Below, in pieces: positions 22,029 through 64,000 of a DNA stretch of 64,000 nucleotides. Position 1 is the stretch's first letter, and each line of letters starts with the position of its first letter. This DNA is from Halichondria panicea. Taxonomy: Eukaryota > Porifera > Demospongiae > Suberitida > Halichondriidae. Location: the NCBI RefSeq assembly GCF_963675165.1, contig NC_087393.1, positions 1,141,002 to 1,205,001 on the forward strand. Direction: 5' to 3'. The translations under genes were made by a program, and so were the position numbers. Under the pieces are notes generated by a model. It did not search any database. It had not been told where the DNA came from and was given only the letters and a program-made list of their open reading frames with translations.

Positions 22029-25000
22029 TCAGCCAGAGATGACCCTCTGCAGCATGGTGAGGGCAGTGTCCCCGTTGTCAGCTGGTACCTGCAAGGAGAG
22101 ACATTTGTAAAGTTCGACATAATTTATAGAATACCGTATAGTAAACTTTCGCAGAATGACCGGATTTAATTTTATGGAATATCAGCCTTTTTTTATTAAA
22201 TTTGTGGTGATAAAATTAATTAATGTTTGCGGTACGTGCTGAATCAGCGAAAACCGCAAACACCCTTGAAATACACCCGGTTACGGTACATAGATTGTAG
22301 TTACAGGAATGGAATATCAACACACAGACAGACATTACACACAAACCCCTCACACCCACACACCTCACACATAAACCCCCACCCCTCACGCACCTCACAC
22401 ATAAACCCCCCACCCCTTACACACCCTCACCATGTGTCCAGCATTGAGTATCCAATAGAAGGCGAGGTTTTTGTACGCCTGATAAAAGCCACCAGTGTGT
22501 TTCTTAGTGTGGTCAGTGTCAGGGTAGACGGGAATTTTCTTAGCAGCCTTAAAACTGGGCAATCCAGTCCACTTGAGTTTGTCCATCCAAGCCACAGTGC
22601 CTGTAGTGATAAAAAGGTAATAATTATATGTAACCAGGAGTGCATGAGTATGTAACTATAGCAGGATAAAATTATCCCAATTAATTTGAGTGCTCCTTGC
22701 ATCATCAGCACCTGTGTTCTAGTCCCTGGGTTTTTTCTTGTGTTTACCAATATGGGAACCAAACACATTCCTAAGTAGACTTCAAACAACTTTAATTGCT
22801 AACTCATCATGACCATGCAATAACCAGGGACTTACCTTGAGTACAGCAGATGAGGTCCAGCTGGCCATTGTACACAGTCACATTTACCCCCATAGAGAGT
22901 AGCTTGTCCACTGTATGAGGGAGGGTGGCGGGCATAATAAGTATCACACAAGTACACCCCTCCCCACTAACACAGACCTGTGCCGATGACATCCTTCATA
23001 AAGTCCACTCCTTGTTTCTCAAACACTTTCCCAGCTTGCGCTACAGAAGTCAATTACCTTTTGAATTTGACACAGATTAATCAAAAGACAAACCAACCTT
23101 CCTAAAAAATACGTTATGAATGTATCAATTATTACAAAATCAGGCTGGTCAAATTCAATTTCAAGTGCAGGTTCTCAAAGTTAGTTATTACCAATAGAAT
23201 TAGGCTTCGATAACGTACAATAATTGAGCAACTCACATCCCCAAACCACTTTGTCCGGAATGTGGAGCTTCTGTTTGATTGGTCCATTCATGAGTTGACT
23301 GAGTGATTGGGCATTGTACCGTTGCAGGATACGAGGGAGGCCACGCCCACTTTGAAGGGACGTCACTTCGTCATCGTTATGACGCAGGATGTTATAGAAG
23401 TCCACATCATCAGTCAACTGCGTGGAGGGGGAGGTAATTGTGGATGGGCAGGGTGTCATACAGGATTTTAAAGTAGAGGGGAGAAATAAGAAAAGTAACC
23501 AGAACATTTTGCTAAAAAAAAGGTCAACTGTTATTTTGATACCCTGTTAGTATGTAAAATTGCCAGCTGTAGACACTCAGTCATACAACTAGTACATGAA
23601 TGCACATTTTAGGGGGGGGATATCCCCCTTCCCCCCCTGTACGACACCCTGATGGGTATACAGTAAAAGTTGGTTGAATTTCAATGGCTTGATGATTTTA
23701 TGAGAGCTTAGAAAGGAGCCCGTTCAGATGGTAAGTAATCTCATATTCCAAACAGGAAATTGCACTTTGTAGTGCCCAGCAATATTACACTCGACTCACT
23801 GCTTCAATGACATCCTCAGTCTGAGACCAGAGCTCAGTGGACCTGGCATAGTCTCCATTGTTGAACGCAGCCTCGGTCTGTTTAGAGTAGTTTTGAATGC
23901 GAGCCAGCTCCACCTCGTTCACCAGCGACTGTGTGTGTGCGTGTGTGTGTGTGTGTGTGTGTGCGTGTGTGTGTGTGTGTGTGTGTGCGTGTGTGTGGGT
24001 GGGGGGTGGGGGATTATGAGACGCTATATACACTTCGGCCAGACTGGTACAGTGTGTATTGCAGTACTCACACAGGAACTATCACTGAAAAATCAGAACT
24101 AACCGTTGCAAAAAGATACGGGCCCCACATGTTGACGTAATCTATGCAGAGGGTAAGCAAAGAGCACATGAACCACTGGGAAAGGCATAGCAACAGTGGC
24201 CTGGGGCACTCACCAATAGCAGAGATCCAGCTGTCCCCAAGACCCACACCTTTGAAGACTACTGAGACATTCCCTGCATTGATGGCCTACAAAGAATCAT
24301 TACAATACTAGAATCGTTAGGAAAGTTAAACTGACCTCTTGAAGCACTTCAGCAAAAGCAGCTGTCATCTTTCCACCGTACGACTCACAGAATATGTAGA
24401 ATGGCATTTTCTGCGTGAACACATGTCATGAGAAATATAAAACACTCAAGCTACATCCTCACACATGCTATAATAATGTAGAAAATCACTAATGAAAAAA
24501 CAGTGTTCACAATACATAATTGGTACCTGAAAAACAGAGTGTGTTTTAAGAAAGGCACTGAAGAGTGAGAGGAGATCCTTAGCAATCTCTGCAACGTCGG
24601 TGGTATATGCTGAGTCATCATCGACGTAGCTATATCCGGTGCCAACAGGGTTATCGATAAACAGAATATTAGCCGCCTGAGTCCAAGTGGTGTTTCTAGG
24701 TTTGAGGTTAATATCCAGCGGTCCAATCTCCATGAAGTTCCCAAAACCAGTCGATGAGCCTCCTGGTCCACCCTAGAGGAAGGAACAAACAAGACGTGTT
24801 ATTGCAGCTACATGTAGTGACATTGAGAATTCCCCAATTACGATTATATAGGTACCAATAGCAATGTAATGAAGGTTGCATTCTGTACGTAAACATATTT
24901 TAATTGTAAAGGACTGGACTACAACAGAGGTACGTACCTGCAACCACAAGACGAGAGGAACTTGTTCCCTGTTCTTGGTGCTGTCCGTGCACCCATAGAG

Positions 25001-25135
25001 CCACCAGAACATGTGTGCAGATGTCCTCACATCTACAAAGCCCCAATCCTCGTCTGGGATGACTGGAGCTTTCGACTGGACGCTGCAAACGAGCAGCAGA
25101 AGGCTTAACCCAAATACTGCAACTGGAGATGCCAT
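22029..25135 (-). CDS. SCPEP1: Retinoid-inducible-type serine carboxypeptidase, copy 3
   Basis: Eleven exons, all with consistent phase: 25,135-24,938; 24,772-24,527; 24,410-24,336; 24,286-24,214; 24,141-24,104; 23,928-23,800; 23,417-23,237; 23,040-22,978; 22,910-22,836; 22,600-22,431; 22,088-22,029. They give 435 residues, close to vertebrate SCPEP1. The N-terminal signal peptide starts [15 protein letters not shown]. Catalytic Ser in CESYGGKM, Asp in YNGQLDLI and His in NAGHM are present, as is [13 protein letters not shown]. Family knowledge: S10 peptidases remove C-terminal residues in lysosomes or outside the cell; vertebrate SCPEP1 is lysosomal. The start codon faces that of Chibby 122 bp away. 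Intron 6 contains a GT array. Confidence 0.92.
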
Positions 25136-25257
25136 TTTCTTGCTGATTTGGAAAAACAACGTGAGCCACACCCACATTTTTTATTTGATGGGCGTGTCTC
25201 TACTAGTTTACATGGAAACTAGGTTCTCTTTCACACAAGTTTTTCACCTACAAAGAG
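25136..25257. promoter_or_regulatory. Putative bidirectional promoter SCPEP1 / Chibby
   Basis: Only 122 bp separate the start codons of the minus-strand carboxypeptidase (25,135) and plus-strand Chibby (25,258). Both 5' UTRs and core promoters must fit here or overlap the genes. No clear TATA box is seen. Called from geometry only. Confidence 0.5.
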
Positions 25258-25832
25258 ATGCCATTATTCTCTCGGTCCTCATTCAGAACTCCCAAGAAGC
25301 CACCCAGGAGAAAGGCTGACTCCCTGCCCAATATCTCTGCTCTGGATGACTCGTTCAATTTCACCTCCGATAGCATGGTCAGCATGACCTCGGGTGCTGT
25401 ACCCGCAGTCTCTATGAAGCTGGGGGACCAGGAGATCTTCTTTGAGAAAGGAGAGTGGGTCTCAAGTGAGTGTCAACGTATAAAGCAGCTATAATATTAT
25501 TTGCTTGTTCCCTCATATAAGAAGCTTTACATATACACTCCACATGAACGACAACTTTGTTGTTTTACCCTATCATCCGAATAACTTTCAGCCTGATTAA
25601 ATATTCTATGCCTCCCCCCCCCCCCTTTATCCCAGGTGGTGGAGGCAAAGGTCCTGGTTCAAGGGACTTTGTTCGGCTGCAGAAACAGAATGTGCAGCTG
25701 AGTGAAGAGAACAACCTGCTTAAGTACAAGGTGGAACTGTTGTTGGACATGTTAGCAGCTAGTAATGCTGACTTCCTGGTCATGCAGAAAGAGGTCGAAG
25801 CACTCAAGAAATCACAAACTAAAAAGAGGTAG
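25258..25832 (+). CDS. CBY1: Chibby-family protein
   Basis: Two exons, 25,258-25,465 and 25,636-25,832, joined in phase 1 and encoding 134 residues (human CBY1 is 126). The N-terminus MPLFSRSSFRTPKKPPRRK is followed by SLPNISALD and FEKGEWVSS, matching the Chibby N-terminal pattern. The C-terminal half is a heptad coiled coil (LQKQNVQLSEENNLLKYKVE) ending in basic KKR. Family knowledge: Chibby antagonises beta-catenin and works at the ciliary base and distal centriole. The acceptor lies after a C-rich polypyrimidine run. It is convergent with CENP-X, with about 390 bp between stop codons. Confidence 0.92.
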
Positions 25833-26223
25833 CTATAATAATAGAACTCATAAATTATTTTTAATTTCCAATTTACACATTTTAATCCACTACACACATA
25901 CACGCAGTTTATTATTCTCATGGTCATTTACCAGGCATCCTGAAACTAGTGTAAGCAGGAGTACATTAAGATTCTTAATGTACTCCTGGTGTGAGCCACC
26001 ATTGCTGGGGAAGTCCCTCGAGCAGAGCATGGGTATGGTGGTTGGTTACAGCTACATGTAATTAGGAACCTCAATAGGCAATGTCTCTTCAAATAATAGT
26101 CGCCCCAGTAAACATTCATTGTGTAGTGTTTCTTCTGTATTAAATGATAATTATTCATAGTTCCAGTAAGACCAACCTTGGGGCCGGCCAAGGACTGCAC
26201 CACAATAACTTGCTCTGTGATCT

Positions 26224-26915
26224 TTAGAAATCCAGTAACTGTACATGTTGAAAAATGGACAAGTACATACACCCAAGTACATCCATAATTATTAGTACCA
26301 ATTTGGGTAGAATTTTCTCAAAGTGTTGAATGTCTACTTGGGAGGCTCCTTCATCCTGTACAGATAGTGAGTAATTTAGTAAACTAGCTGCAACTTTATA
26401 CTCTTAAGCCTCACCTTAGCTTGTTGAGATGACCTATGTGCTGCTTCTGTATAAATAATAACACAAATTGATTACCTAAGGAGGGTATAAAATGAACAGG
26501 CTCTCCTACGTCAGATGTCCTACATAGCTCAACTGAGGCTAATATCTATAATGGCCGGCTAAAACAATACTTGTAGCTGGTATACATGTATATAAATCTA
26601 CAAGGTCTTCACAAACTGGCAAGTTGTGACATGACACACACATATGTAACAGTATTAACGTACGTGTACCTGTGATGAACAGGTGGAGCAGGTCTGCCGT
26701 CAGCTTTATTGCGTCATTGTTAACTGTATGTATTTTTATCATGAGTGTATGCATGAATCGTGAGTACATAAAATTATACTCGTACTTTTTGTCTTCTTGT
26801 CGCTGAAGTTGGTCTTGAGCAGTTCTACCACAGTCTCCTGCAATCATTCAGTCATACACACATGTAACACAGCACCTGCAATACCTACCAGCTTGAGTGG
26901 GTTGTCAGTATCCAT
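26224..26915 (-). CDS. CENPX: CENP-X / MHF2 histone-fold protein
   Basis: Six small exons, too short to stand out as open frames: 26,915-26,889; 26,837-26,786; 26,723-26,670; 26,446-26,415; 26,355-26,299; 26,238-26,224. Phases all agree and give 77 residues (human CENP-X is 81). The start MDTDNPLKLETVVELL corresponds to the first histone-fold helix, NNDAIKLTADLLHLFITEAA to the central helix, and VDIQHFEKILPK plus LLLDF to the conserved C-terminus. Family knowledge: CENP-X pairs with CENP-S as a histone-fold tetramer in the CENP-T-W-S-X complex of the inner kinetochore, and as MHF1-MHF2 with FANCM in DNA repair. Exon 5 reads on into an open frame without splicing, but the 59-bp intron restores the family C-terminus. 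Confidence 0.85.
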
Positions 26916-27073
26916 ATGCAAAGCTAAAAAAGTGCAATAGATCCAGTGCAGTGGTGGGGTGGCTCTTTTTAGAAGAGCAAATAATTTTATGACACTTTAT
27001 GACGCTCAAGGTACTTTCCATGTGTTTAGAGAGAGAAGTGTCAGAGGCTCTGCTGTGTTGAGGCCAGATAGTT
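26916..27073. promoter_or_regulatory. Putative bidirectional promoter CENP-X / BuGZ
   Basis: The start codons of CENP-X (minus, 26,915) and ZNF207/BuGZ (plus, 27,074) are 158 bp apart. No other gene lies between. The two products both act at kinetochores, so a shared promoter is plausible. Inferred from spacing. Confidence 0.5.
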
Positions 27074-29932
<2,859 letters not shown>

Positions 29933-30426
29933 CTGAATATTATATGTAGCTGTATATTTATGTAATGAACTGTCAATGTTATCCTTCTTCTTTGTACACT
30001 TATACGTGTCCTGTATTATTGTATTGGACTGATTTTTCTAATTCGATATAATTATTCTTGAATGCAATGAAAGTGGGTTATAATACTTATGTCAATGAAC
30101 ACAGGCCGCTTTCCTGGATCTGAGCATATAATTATATTGCTCATGTCTCCTGATACAAAGAATCTCATTAACGTACGCGTGTACCATGCACATATAATTA
30201 TAATTATGCATGCATAAATAAAATAATGTCAATAAAATTATTATGTTAATGTTGTTATTGACAAACAAGAAATAATGTAATTACAAGATCAAAACTTCTA
30301 TTGACTACAAATAATACAACAGTCAAATTGTTTCTCAGCTTAAAAACACCTACTACCACGATATGTGTACAATTGCTAACAATTCATTCTAACTACATTA
30401 TCAAGTTCTTCTAGAAGTTTCCAAGT
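29933..30426. other. Convergent 3' spacer BuGZ / myosin
   Basis: It contains the 3' UTRs of BuGZ (+) and the myosin heavy chain (-). AATAAA-like signals occur near 30,218-30,236 on the plus strand. No gene is seen. Confidence 0.5.
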
Positions 30427-44372
<13,946 letters not shown>

Positions 44373-44819
44373 ACTTCTGAGCTATAGTTCTACCTCTTTG
44401 CAATTTAGGGTGTGTTGTAGTAGTAGTTGAACGCTTTACAATCAGTTCTCTCAAACCCTTGAACACTACGTCTTTGATATCGAATAAGATGATCTGCAAG
44501 ATAAGCCCTGTTTACCTAAATGTGTGGGCGTGGCACGTGGTTCTCAGAAATGTGTTGTAACCACAACATGTAAACAAGATGGTCTCTCAACTCTCATTGT
44601 ACTTTTCACCTTACAATGTACTTGAAAAAGCAGAAATGCTTTTTATTTGACCTCAAGTGTGTAGACTAGTGTACAGAGCCTATAGTGTGTTCCCACTATG
44701 TACACTGTAGCTGCATGGTGGTGTGTTTAGGTGTTTGCATTCAAGTGATGTGAAGAGGGTTGTAAATAAAGTTATATAAAATCACCAATAAAACATAATA
44801 ATCGGAATATTCATGCTAG
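44373..44819. other. Promoter-side spacer between BTAF1 stop and myosin start
   Basis: Only 447 bp separate the stop codon of BTAF1 (44,820) from the ATG of the myosin gene (44,372), both on the minus strand. The myosin promoter and the BTAF1 3' UTR must share it. A fragment around 44,655-44,705 (TGTACAGAGCCTATAG and CCCACTATGTACA) resembles part of element C near 2780-2810, suggesting an old insertion remnant. Confidence 0.5.

Positions 44820-64000
<19,181 letters not shown>

Noticed and set aside
26226-26355. Unspliced continuation of the last large CENP-X exon as the true C-terminus
   Set aside because: It would add a hydrophobic tail unlike the family; splicing from 26,299 to 26,238 gives the conserved LLLDF end.

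Overview
The window looks like nuclear DNA of a compact-genome early-branching animal, most likely a demosponge. Genes are broken into many short exons with GT-AG introns mostly of 60-1000 bp. The recognisable genes are animal-type: Chibby, CENP-X, ZNF207/BuGZ, non-muscle myosin II heavy chain, BTAF1/Mot1 and SCPEP1-type serine carboxypeptidase. Introns and spacers are full of (GT)n arrays and small inverted-repeat elements. The sponge assignment is an inference from gene style and from a kinase relic; nothing in the window proves it.

Layout. (1) 1-25,135, minus strand: three tandem copies of a two-gene module, an SCPEP1-type carboxypeptidase followed by a signal-peptide-bearing type I membrane protein. 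Copy 1 (carboxypeptidase 986-4661, membrane gene running off the left edge) looks intact. Copy 2 (14,420-18,860) is a decayed pseudogene pair. Copy 3 (membrane gene 19,153-21,477, carboxypeptidase 22,029-25,135) looks intact. About 1.48 kb at the left edge is indistinguishable by eye from 21,044-22,530, so duplication or gene conversion was recent, or the assembly repeats a sequence. (2) 4.7-14.4 kb, between copies 1 and 2: several miniature inverted-repeat elements, a small secreted-protein gene built from repeated 57-bp symmetrical exons (7980-10,183), and a truncated protein kinase relic (13,779-14,420) joined head-on to the broken membrane gene of copy 2. (3) 25.1-30 kb: Chibby (+), CENP-X (-) and ZNF207/BuGZ (+). 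Two tight divergent promoters occur here: SCPEP1/Chibby with 122 bp between start codons, and CENP-X/BuGZ with 158 bp. (4) 30.4-44.4 kb: a complete 32-exon myosin II heavy chain (-). (5) 44.8-64 kb: BTAF1/Mot1 (-), about 40 exons, complete except for its extreme 5' end beyond the right edge. A large BTAF1 intron (50,773-54,041) holds an antisense three-exon gene for a small two-TM protein and a compound inverted repeat. Another intron (61,881-62,891) holds a broken tyrosine-recombinase-like ORF.

How the genes relate. The conserved genes are mostly housekeeping: actomyosin contractility, TBP removal from DNA, kinetochore assembly, and centriole/Wnt-linked Chibby. CENP-X and BuGZ both act in chromosome segregation and share one promoter region, which suggests co-regulation. 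The left third is accessory: lineage-specific duplicated secreted and membrane genes, relics and non-autonomous transposons.

The best candidates for undescribed biology are the repeated-exon secreted gene at 7980-10,183, the 569-residue membrane protein family, and the several inverted-repeat element families. Exon coordinates were derived by hand from splice signals, reading phase and recalled family alignments. I could not run searches, so exact edges of weaker exons may be off.
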